Shown here: in pieces, positions 56,426 through 64,000 of the stretch
Position numbering within the stretch: position 1 is the first letter of the stretch
How the letters are laid out: each line of letters begins with the position of its first letter
Assembly: GCF_002836205.1 (NCBI RefSeq)
Contig: NZ_PJBE01000013.1
Span: 2,170,001 to 2,234,000, forward strand
From: Shewanella sp. Choline-02u-19
Lineage (GTDB): Bacteria > Pseudomonadota > Gammaproteobacteria > Enterobacterales > Shewanellaceae
Direction of reading: 5' to 3'
Length of the DNA: 64,000 nt
Position numbers and translations under genes: made by a program
Notes under the pieces: generated by a model
The model's input: only the letters and a program-made list of their open reading frames with translations
What the model was told of the DNA's origin: nothing
Databases searched by the model: none

Positions 56426-56484
56426 GTTTAACGTTTTTCATACATTGTGTTAACCATTAACTTAACTCAAACGGATTTTATAAA

Positions 56485-57597
56485 ATGAATATTAAAAGGG
56501 CTGTGACTCGCCGTATGCTGCTTACAAGCTTAGTTGCCGTAAGTTTTCTTTCTGCATGCCAAGATGCACCCATCGAAGCCCCCGAGTTACCCAACTATCA
56601 ATCCGTCAGCAGCAGTGAGTTAATTGCAGAGTCATCGTACCCCTACTCCCAAGAGTTTTCAGGCACCATCCGCGCCGGTAACACCACTGGTGTCGGTTTT
56701 GAGTTAGCCGGTAAAATTAATGCACTCACCGTCGACAGTGGTGAGAGCGTTGTCGAAGGTCAGCTCTTAGCCCGACTCGATACTCGACTTTTACAGGCTG
56801 AAAAAAATGAACTAGTAGCGAGTTTAGCGCAAAATAAAGCCGATGTTGATCTTGCTACAGCAACATTAAATCGTAGTCTTGAGCTTAAAAAGCAAGGTTA
56901 TGTTTCAGAGCAGCAGCTAGATGAGTTAAAGGGTCAACTCAACAGTTTACTGGCCGCTAAAAGTCGTTTTAATGCCTCAATTCAGGCTAATCAGCTTAAA
57001 ATTGAAAAGTCAGATCTACTCGCCCCGTTCAATGGCACCATTAGTAAACGAAGCCGTAATCTGGGCGAAGTTATCGCCCTAGGTAGCCCAGTGTTTACCT
57101 TAATCCAAGACAATAATGTGCAAGCTTATATCGGCGTGCCAGTAGAGGTGTCTAGTACCTTAACCACAGGTCAAACGGTGAACTTACGCGTTAGAGACAA
57201 AGACTACCAAGCCAATATTGCGGGTATCGGCGCACAATTAGATCCCGTGACACGCACCGTCGAACTAAGAGTGACCCTGCCCTCTGATGCCGACGTTATT
57301 AATGGCGAGCTGAGTTACCTCACTTACCAACATGCGATTGATTCGGCTGGCTATTGGGTGCCAATATCTGCGCTTACCGATGGTATCCGCGGTCTGTGGA
57401 ATATCTATGTGTTAACCCAAGACAGTGAACAACGTTTCCGCATTGAGCGTCGAGATGTTGAAATCATCTACACCTTAAAAGACAAAGCCTTCATCAATGG
57501 CGCGGTTAAAGCTAATGAAGCCTATGTCGACCAAGGCTTACATAAGTTGGTTGCAGGCCAAATAGTGACTCGCCAAACTAACTTGGCAACGAGGTAA
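56485..57597 (+). CDS. RND efflux periplasmic adaptor (lipoprotein)
   Basis: A 370-residue membrane-fusion protein that links the inner-membrane pump to an outer-membrane channel. The signal peptide ends in the lipobox FLSAC (C25). The biotinyl-lipoyl halves flank a helical hairpin (AGKINALTVDSGESVVEGQ; then the hairpin AEKNELVASLAQNKADVDL; then LLAPFNGTISKRSRNLGE). It starts the operon with the RND pump, 5 bases before the pump start. No outer-membrane channel gene lies here, so TolC-type channels elsewhere are probably used. Confidence 0.92.
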   Translation: MNIKRAVTRRMLLTSLVAVSFLSACQDAPIEAPELPNYQSVSSSELIAESSYPYSQEFSGTIRAGNTTGVGFELAGKINALTVDSGESVVEGQLLARLDTRLLQAEKNELVASLAQNKADVDLATATLNRSLELKKQGYVSEQQLDELKGQLNSLLAAKSRFNASIQANQLKIEKSDLLAPFNGTISKRSRNLGEVIALGSPVFTLIQDNNVQAYIGVPVEVSSTLTTGQTVNLRVRDKDYQANIAGIGAQLDPVTRTVELRVTLPSDADVINGELSYLTYQHAIDSAGYWVPISALTDGIRGLWNIYVLTQDSEQRFRIERRDVEIIYTLKDKAFINGAVKANEAYVDQGLHKLVAGQIVTRQTNLATR

Positions 57598-57602
57598 TAA
57601 CG

Positions 57603-60600
57603 ATGGTTAAAGCATTAGTTGAAAATGGCCGCTTAATTAGCTTAGTCATTGCCTTATTACTGGTCGCTGGTTTAGGGGCTATTTCAAGCCTTCCACGCAT
57701 GGAAGACCCCGATATTACCAATCGTTTTTCATCGGTTATCACCCACTACCCAGGGGCATCCGCCGAGCGCGTTGAAGCCCTTGTGACTGAAGTACTCGAA
57801 AGTGAATTAAGACGTTTAGAAGAGCTAAAGCTGGTGCAGTCAACGTCTCGCCCTGGCATTTCGGTTATTCAGCTTGAGCTCAAAGACAACGTTTTAGAAA
57901 CGGCTCCTGTTTGGTCTCGCGCCAGAGATATGATTGCCGACGCCTCTGGATTACTCCCAGCTTCGGCGCAAAATACCATCTTAGATGACAAAGTGGGTTA
58001 CGCCAACACCGCCATTTTAGGCATTGCTTGGCGCGGTGGCGGCGAAGTGCGTACCGACATGCTCAACCGCTATGCAAAAGAGCTGCAGAGTCGACTACGA
58101 CTGCTAAATGGCACTAATTTTGTCAAACTTTATGGCCAACCAACTGAAGAAATCTTAGTGCAACTTGATGGCCATAAAGTCAATCAACTGCAGTTAACAT
58201 CAAAGACAATAGCCCAGATCCTGCAAAATGCTGACGCAAAAGTCTCTGCGGGTGAAATTAATAATGATGATTTTAGAGCGCTGGTTGAAGTCTCTGGTGA
58301 ACTGGATTCGATTGCACGTATACGCCAAGTCCCGTTAAAAGTGACCAGCGATGGACAGATCATTCGCTTAGGCGATCTGGCCAAGATCACTCGACAACCT
58401 AAGATGCCCGCCACCAGTATTGCATTGGTTGAGCAGCAGCAAGGAGTCATGGTTGCAGCTCGCATGCTTAACAATACCCGCGTTGATCTTTGGCTTGAAA
58501 AAGTACGTGTTGTGGTTGATGAGATGCAAGCCGGGATCCCTGCCAATATCGAAATCGAATGGCTGTTTGACCAAGAGCATTACACCACAGACAGATTAAG
58601 CGGATTAGTCGGTAGCCTGTTGCTCGGCTTTGTCATTATTCTTGCCGTGCTAATGCTCACACTCGGAATAAGAAACGCCGTGATTGTGTCCTTATCACTG
58701 CCATTAACCGCCTTATTTACACTAGCGTGTATGAAATACATCGGCTTGCCTATTCACCAAATGTCCGTCACGGGGTTAGTAGTCGCGTTAGGTATCATGG
58801 TCGATAACGCCATTGTGATTGTGGACGCGATTTCTCAACGCAGACAGCAAGGTAAAGGCAAGATCCAAGCGGTGACAGAGACCTTGCAACATTTGTGGCT
58901 ACCCTTGGCTGGTTCAACAATTACCACCATGTTGGCGTTTGCGCCTATTGTGTTGATGCCGGGTGCTGCAGGAGAATTTGTTGGCGGCATTGCTATCTCA
59001 GTGATGTTTGCCCTGCTCGGTTCATTTATTATCTCGCACACCATTATAGCCGGACTTGCGGGTCGATTTGGTGTCGATGGTAAAGGCACCCATTGGTATC
59101 ATCATGGTATAAAGCTACCTATGATGAGCAATGCCTTTAAACGCAGCTTGTCTTTTGCCTTGTCTCGTCCTTTATTGTCAGCCGTGGTCATTGGCGTATT
59201 ACCCGTGATGGGCTTTATTGCCGCCGGCAAAATGACCGAACAGTTTTTTCCACCATCAGACAGAGATATGTTTCAAATAGAGGTCTATCTAGCACCTCAC
59301 GTGAGCGTTGATAATACCCGTATCCAAGTTGAAAAAATGGATAAGGAACTGCGAAAAACTCAAGGAATAACCCGTATTGATTGGGTTGTCGGTGGTAATG
59401 CTCCCTCTTTTTACTACAACCTATTACAAAGGCAGCAAGGCGCGAATAACTATGCACAGGCGATGGTTAAGGTCAGTGACTTTGATACCGCTAACCGACT
59501 TATTCCTGAGTTACAAAAATCACTCGACTTAGCCTTTCCACAAGCTCAAGTGATTGTCAGAAAGTTAGAACAAGGCCCGCCTTTTAATGCGCCCGTCGAG
59601 CTAAGAATATTTGGCCCTAACTTAGATCAACTCAAACTGCTGGGCGAACAGGTAAGAAAGGTACTTAGTGATACCCCTGACGTTATCCATACTCGTGCCA
59701 CCTTAAGTGCTGGTGCGCCCAAGATATGGCTGCAGGTCAATGAAGATGCTAGCTTAATGAGTGGCTTGTCGTTAACAGATATCGCCAAACAGGTTGAAAT
59801 GGCAACCACTGGCATTAACGGCGGCAGTATCTTAGAACAAACAGAGTCACTGCCTATTAGAGTGCGCTTGTACGACAGCACTCGTGAAGAGCAAACAAAA
59901 CTGTCGGGATTAATGCTGGTATCAAGCAATGCTAATGGTATTCCGTTATCGGCAATATCGACCAGTAAAATAGAGGTGAGCCGCGGGGCTATCCCACGTC
60001 GCGATGGTCAGCGCGTCAATACCATTGAGGCTTACATCACCAGTGGAGTATTACCGCAAGAGGTGCTCAACCGCGTCAAAACAAAGCTCGATGCTATTCC
60101 TCTCCCCAGCGGTTACAAAATTGAGGTTGGTGGTGAAAGCGCAAAGCGCAATGAAGCTGTCGGCAATCTAATGTCCAACTTGGTGTTAGTGGTAACCTTG
60201 CTATTTGCCACAGTGGTCCTGTCATTTAACTCATTTAGGTTAACCGGCATTATATTATTCAGTGCTATGCAATCAGCAGGACTTGGATTACTCGCGGTTT
60301 ATACCTTCGGTTATCCGTTTGGATTTACCGTTATTATTGGATTACTCGGCTTAATGGGACTGGCGATTAACGCCGCTATCGTCATTTTAGCAGAGCTAGA
60401 AGAGGTGCCTGCGACCCGCGATGGCAACATTCAAGTCATCGTTGACCTTGTCAGCAGCTGCGGACGCCACATAGGTTCAACCACTATTACCACTATCGGT
60501 GGATTCTTACCTTTGATTATTGCTGGCGGCGGGTTCTGGCCCCCCTTTGCCATTGCTATTGCAGGAGGCACACTGCTAACGACCCTGCTCTCTTTAGTGT

Positions 60601-60692
60601 GGGTCCCTACCATGTATCACTTAATTATGCGGCCTAAAAAGTCAACTCAACCCGACTCGCCGCTGCCGCTAATGGCCAATGCAAAGAGTTAA
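57603..60692 (+). CDS. RND efflux pump permease (HAE-1 type)
   Basis: A 1029-residue inner-membrane proton-driven exporter with 12 helices and two large periplasmic loops. The opening VENGRLISLVIALLLVAG and DPDITNRFSSVITHYPGASA are typical. The fourth helix carries the proton-relay acid in VALGIMVDNAIVIVD. TTMLAFAPIVLMPGAAGEF is a conserved RND motif. The substrate is unknown; the family exports drugs, bile salts or detergents. It is regulated, by inference, by the divergent TetR. Confidence 0.95.
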   Translation: MVKALVENGRLISLVIALLLVAGLGAISSLPRMEDPDITNRFSSVITHYPGASAERVEALVTEVLESELRRLEELKLVQSTSRPGISVIQLELKDNVLETAPVWSRARDMIADASGLLPASAQNTILDDKVGYANTAILGIAWRGGGEVRTDMLNRYAKELQSRLRLLNGTNFVKLYGQPTEEILVQLDGHKVNQLQLTSKTIAQILQNADAKVSAGEINNDDFRALVEVSGELDSIARIRQVPLKVTSDGQIIRLGDLAKITRQPKMPATSIALVEQQQGVMVAARMLNNTRVDLWLEKVRVVVDEMQAGIPANIEIEWLFDQEHYTTDRLSGLVGSLLLGFVIILAVLMLTLGIRNAVIVSLSLPLTALFTLACMKYIGLPIHQMSVTGLVVALGIMVDNAIVIVDAISQRRQQGKGKIQAVTETLQHLWLPLAGSTITTMLAFAPIVLMPGAAGEFVGGIAISVMFALLGSFIISHTIIAGLAGRFGVDGKGTHWYHHGIKLPMMSNAFKRSLSFALSRPLLSAVVIGVLPVMGFIAAGKMTEQFFPPSDRDMFQIEVYLAPHVSVDNTRIQVEKMDKELRKTQGITRIDWVVGGNAPSFYYNLLQRQQGANNYAQAMVKVSDFDTANRLIPELQKSLDLAFPQAQVIVRKLEQGPPFNAPVELRIFGPNLDQLKLLGEQVRKVLSDTPDVIHTRATLSAGAPKIWLQVNEDASLMSGLSLTDIAKQVEMATTGINGGSILEQTESLPIRVRLYDSTREEQTKLSGLMLVSSNANGIPLSAISTSKIEVSRGAIPRRDGQRVNTIEAYITSGVLPQEVLNRVKTKLDAIPLPSGYKIEVGGESAKRNEAVGNLMSNLVLVVTLLFATVVLSFNSFRLTGIILFSAMQSAGLGLLAVYTFGYPFGFTVIIGLLGLMGLAINAAIVILAELEEVPATRDGNIQVIVDLVSSCGRHIGSTTITTIGGFLPLIIAGGGFWPPFAIAIAGGTLLTTLLSLVWVPTMYHLIMRPKKSTQPDSPLPLMANAKS

Positions 60693-60754
60693 GGCTTTTG
60701 TCGCTATGGTGCCAAACAGCGGTCCTTAACGTGTAATCATAGAGTTAAAAACGC

Positions 60755-60787
60755 TATCATTTGTCCTGTTCGTCGGGGCAAATGATA
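60755..60787 (+). terminator. Hairpin after the RND operon
   Basis: Stem TATCATTTG / CAAATGATA extended by three G-C or G-T pairs, with an inner loop of about 9 bases, 60 bases after the pump stop. The T-run is poor (CGCCTTTC). Confidence 0.5.
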
Positions 60788-60974
60788 CGCCTTTCACCTA
60801 ATTTTAAACTTTAGCAAACACTTATCCTATTGTCGGCCAACAGATTAACCACATTAAGGTCTCATTTTTTTAGCATTTTAGTTAAAACGGCTTAAGTTAT
60901 AGACCTACATCAAATAACTTATCCTTAATTTCTATTAGATTAACCGCAACATCCTACAGATAACTAAAACCGTC

Positions 60975-62978
60975 ATGAATTATAAAAAATGGCCAGTGGC
61001 CAAACAAATTGGATTGGTCACTTTTATTCTTACGCTTATTATTTTCGGTGCGTTAGGCAGTACCTCCTATATTTCCGCCTCTAATGTATTAACCGAAAAA
61101 GCAGAAACTGCAATGCAGGCTCAAATGAACGGCACCGCCGATCTTATTGAGCTTCAATACGACAGTTTGTTATCACTCGCCCAACGTAATGCAGATGTCT
61201 TTAGAGCCATGTACCCTGGCAACTTCCATAAGCCTGATAGAACTGTGCGAGTATTAAGCATAGACACACCTGCGCTGGTACATGAACGCGAGCAAATCAA
61301 CTCCTCTAAAAGTAAAGTCGATCGCTACTCCAAGCTAACGGGCGGCAACGCAACCGTATTTGTGAGAGACGGTGATGATTTTATGCGCATAGCAACATCG
61401 CTAAAAAAAGCCAATGGAAAACGTGCTTTAGGGACTTATCTTGGAAAAAATCATCCCGGTTACAGTATCTTACTGCAAGGCCAAACCTATGAGGGCTATG
61501 CACGCCTATTCGGTAAAGACTATATGACGGTTTACCGTCCGATTAAAAATAAAGCCGGGGCTGTCATTGGTATTCTCTATATCGGTTTTAATATCAGCGA
61601 CTCGTTAGCACAGCTGCGTAGCGCAACCAACAATCTTCGCCTTGAAGAAACCGGCAGCTTTCTCATTATTCGTAAATCAGATCAAACGATTGTAGCCCAA
61701 CCAGGCCATGAAATTGGTGCAGAAGCAAACAAGAGTGTGCTTAATGGTATCACTGTAGAGCAAGCCTTGACGGATCAAGGTTCATGGGAGTTCATCAACA
61801 ATGATGGGGCAAAATCCTATGCATATACACTCAACATACCGGGTTGGAACTGGGCTCTTGTCGGCCAAGTGCCGATGAAAGAGCTCAATGAAGAGAGTGG
61901 TAAGTTGCTCACCGTCAATTTGATTGTTTCCACTGCTGGGCTAATTATCATCACCTTACTACTGTCGTTGATTTTGCTTAGAGCACTTAAACCACTGCAA
62001 CAACTTGAAGTACAACTCGACAATTTAGGTAAAGGCGACCTGTCACAAAGCTTTGCAATCACCGACAGTAATTCAAACAATGAAGTCGACAAAATCACTC
62101 AAAGCGCCTCAAGGATGGCAACCAACCTTAGAGAACTGATCATTTCGCTACAGCAATCAGTGACCTCTCTGCAAGAACATGCTATGCAAACTCAAGAAAC
62201 GGCAAGGCTTAATGGTGAAGAGTCTCAAGGCTTAATGGCGCAAACAGACCAAATTGCCACCGCAATTGAAGAGATGTCAGCCTCGGTGCGTGACGTGGCC
62301 AACCATGCTAGCGAAGGCGCGCTCATGAGCCAGCAAGTTGATTGTGCAGCGCAAGATGGTACCGCGCACCTAAATCAGCTGCTCATCGGTTTACAAAACC
62401 TCAGCGAACAACTGGCGACCAGTCATGAAAGTGTTGAACTTGTCAGTAAAGAAAGCCTCGCGATTAGCCAAGTCACTGAAGTAATTAATAGTATTGCAGA
62501 GCAAACTAATCTACTCGCGCTTAATGCCGCCATTGAAGCCGCTAGAGCGGGTGATCAAGGCCGCGGGTTTGCAGTTGTTGCAGATGAGGTGCGTACCTTA
62601 GCCCAGCGCACGCAAACGTCGACATCAGAGATCTCGCATACAATTACCCAACTTCAAACTCAAGTCAAAGCGACTGCGACTCAAATGACTCAGAGTAATG
62701 AACTGGGCGATCGCTCTGCTATTCAAGGCAAAGAAGCAACTGACCTACTCATTAAAATTACTGAAAGTATTGGTGAGCTAGCGGTTGCGTCGAGCAGTAT
62801 AGCCAGCGCCACTGAGCAACAAAGCGCTGTCGCGGAGGAGATAACCCGTAACCTCCACCAAATTACCGAACTAGCTAGAGATGGAGAACAACGTTCGGGT
62901 GATACCGTAGATTCCGCAGAAAACCTCACTCTTATCGCCAATGATATTAAGCAGAAAATCAGTATTTTTAAGGCTTAA
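60975..62978 (+). CDS. Methyl-accepting chemotaxis protein with Cache sensor
   Basis: A 667-residue chemoreceptor. Membrane helices lie near 10-32 and 314-336. The periplasmic part is of the Cache_3/Cache_2 fusion type (GNATVFVRDGDDFMRIATSL, GYARLFGKDYMTVYRPIKN), a small-molecule sensor. HAMP (LKPLQQLEVQLDNLGKGDLS) and the signalling domain with tip SIAEQTNLLALNAAIEAARA follow. No C-terminal pentapeptide. The ligand is unknown; related Cache domains bind amino acids or carboxylic acids. It is a single gene with its own terminator. Confidence 0.94.
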   Translation: MNYKKWPVAKQIGLVTFILTLIIFGALGSTSYISASNVLTEKAETAMQAQMNGTADLIELQYDSLLSLAQRNADVFRAMYPGNFHKPDRTVRVLSIDTPALVHEREQINSSKSKVDRYSKLTGGNATVFVRDGDDFMRIATSLKKANGKRALGTYLGKNHPGYSILLQGQTYEGYARLFGKDYMTVYRPIKNKAGAVIGILYIGFNISDSLAQLRSATNNLRLEETGSFLIIRKSDQTIVAQPGHEIGAEANKSVLNGITVEQALTDQGSWEFINNDGAKSYAYTLNIPGWNWALVGQVPMKELNEESGKLLTVNLIVSTAGLIIITLLLSLILLRALKPLQQLEVQLDNLGKGDLSQSFAITDSNSNNEVDKITQSASRMATNLRELIISLQQSVTSLQEHAMQTQETARLNGEESQGLMAQTDQIATAIEEMSASVRDVANHASEGALMSQQVDCAAQDGTAHLNQLLIGLQNLSEQLATSHESVELVSKESLAISQVTEVINSIAEQTNLLALNAAIEAARAGDQGRGFAVVADEVRTLAQRTQTSTSEISHTITQLQTQVKATATQMTQSNELGDRSAIQGKEATDLLIKITESIGELAVASSSIASATEQQSAVAEEITRNLHQITELARDGEQRSGDTVDSAENLTLIANDIKQKISIFKA

Positions 62979-63020
62979 TATTTATAACTAAAAGCGCTAA
63001 TGTAAAAATTGGTAAGGTAA

Positions 63021-63048
63021 ATGAAGCAACAGACAACTGTTGCTTCAT
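63021..63048 (+). terminator. Terminator of the Cache MCP gene
   Basis: A perfect 12-bp stem ATGAAGCAACAG / CTGTTGCTTCAT with loop ACAA, followed by TTATTTGTTT, 43 bases after the stop. Confidence 0.88.
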
Positions 63049-63163
63049 TTATTTGTTTAAAGGTTAATAAGACTTTAAGCAGGTATAATGAGCTGCAAAC
63101 GCCCATCCATTATTACGCCATATTGTTCAACACTATTTGCGCGCAGTTCATCAAGAGAAAAGT

Positions 63164-63736
63164 ATGTTTCGTCACTTATTGATAGTATCTTTTATCGTGA
63201 TTATGGCAGGTTGTGCGAGTCCACAGACGAACCCAGTTGAAGGCAAAAAATTATTGATTATTGCCGGTGAAGGGCTCAATACCACTTATATTGGAAGCCC
63301 CGCCGCTAATGATTTTATGTTTGATGTAAGCAAAACATTTGCCACCAGTCTGGGCACCCAACTTGAAGCATTTGGTTTTGAGTCTTACTTATTTTTAAGC
63401 ATCAATAGTAAGACCTATAAACAAGAGTATCAACGAGCGGTTAACCATCTAATGACAGATGGAACCATTGACGGAATAGCAGAAATAAAAGTACTCCATG
63501 TAAAAGATGAAATGACTAACGAGATATCACTCTCTGTAAGTTACTTCACCACTGAACCTTGGATTAAAAATTGCGACTTACGGACGTCTAAAAACTGTCA
63601 TAGCGTTACATTATTAGACAAAATCGGCAATCAAAAGTATTTGATCGTCGATCAGCAGACTGAAAAATTTAATAAAACACCGGTAGCTGAAATGGTCACT
63701 GACACTGCATTATTTATCTATCGTGCCGAACTGTAA
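63164..63736 (+). CDS. Small lipoprotein of unknown function
   Basis: A 190-residue envelope lipoprotein. The ATG at 63164 was chosen because the lipoprotein signal starts there (MFRHLLIVSFIVIMAGC, lipobox cysteine at residue 17) with AGAGAAAAG just upstream; the longer frame from 63137 adds 9 residues. The mature part (KLLIIAGEGLNTTYIGSPA) is alpha/beta in look, with cysteines in NCDLRTSKNCHS that could form a disulphide. I know no family. Confidence 0.75.
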   Translation: MFRHLLIVSFIVIMAGCASPQTNPVEGKKLLIIAGEGLNTTYIGSPAANDFMFDVSKTFATSLGTQLEAFGFESYLFLSINSKTYKQEYQRAVNHLMTDGTIDGIAEIKVLHVKDEMTNEISLSVSYFTTEPWIKNCDLRTSKNCHSVTLLDKIGNQKYLIVDQQTEKFNKTPVAEMVTDTALFIYRAEL

Positions 63737-64000
63737 TCGCTATCTAGTTAGGCTACAGTCCCTGGATAATACCTTTTAGACCCTCTACTGTGCAGCTGTA
63801 GAAGTGCACTTACATAATCCTCACCACCATATCAGCCATTATCATTATGCTTAAACCATCCCCTATTACTGCCATAGCAATAATCCCCAGACTTATAACA
63901 TCCAAACCGATAACACCTACATAGTAACCAGGCCATAATATCAACCTCTAACTCGGTGGCTAAATTAACGATGCGACTCCACTCAGTCGGAAGTTTACAC

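Noticed and set aside
63832..63999. Minus-strand open frame running off the right edge (KLPTEWSRIVNLATELEVD)
   Set aside because: The first part looks protein-like but the rest is unusually rich in Cys, Tyr and Gly and has no known motif; too little is in the window to call a gene.

Overview
The window looks like chromosomal DNA of a marine gammaproteobacterium, most likely Shewanella. The reasons are a complete oleABCD cluster (head-to-head olefin, typically polyunsaturated hydrocarbon, synthesis), very long PstC and PstA permeases with PstB and PhoU, many chemotaxis and c-di-GMP genes, and protein sequences of Shewanella type throughout. No rRNA, tRNA or CRISPR array was seen.

Layout. 1-1649: start of a methyltransferase gene, then a gene-poor stretch with at least one decayed reading frame. 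1650-6092: an AT-rich four-gene island with a SMEK-type N-terminal domain fused to a P-loop NTPase, two small unknown proteins (one with an N-terminal FVSNSSSTSF motif) and a radical SAM/SPASM enzyme. Gene order, overlaps and base composition suggest a mobile, possibly anti-phage, cassette; this is the best candidate for an undescribed system. 6454-20340: mostly housekeeping and accessory single genes (phosphohexomutase, RluA-type pseudouridine synthase, cytochrome b561, Fur-box-preceded TonB siderophore receptor, GNAT, GFA, Vat-type acetyltransferase, GST-like, U32/RlhA-like, MscS channel with a small membrane protein upstream, DUF1254). 21308-24630: a patatin/alpha-beta hydrolase fusion and small proteins. 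24741-29598: the oleABCD operon on the minus strand. 29859-35860: methyltransferase, lipoprotein, DUF1289, YajD HNH protein, BCCT transporter. 36363-41942: pstC-pstA-pstB-phoU behind a near-perfect PhoB promoter, with a divergent GcvR-like ACT protein. 42712-48138: GGDEF protein, MCP, HNH protein, and a decayed mobile-element zone. 48952-53106: a tightly overlapping four-gene set of membrane proteins and a lipoprotein of unknown function. 53576-63736: DUF2947, chalcone-isomerase-like protein, outer-membrane protein, TetR regulator divergent from an RND efflux pump with palindromic operators between them, a Cache-type MCP and a small lipoprotein.

How the genes work together. OleA condenses two fatty acyl-CoAs, OleD reduces the beta-keto acid, OleC closes the beta-lactone and OleB decarboxylates it to the olefin. 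The Pst/PhoU block takes up phosphate and signals phosphate status to PhoR/PhoB, but no pstS lies here. The TetR gene probably represses itself and the RND pump. Two MCPs and a PAS-GGDEF protein supply sensory input. In several genes the start was moved downstream of the longest reading frame because a better ribosome binding site or a signal peptide begins there; these cases are noted.
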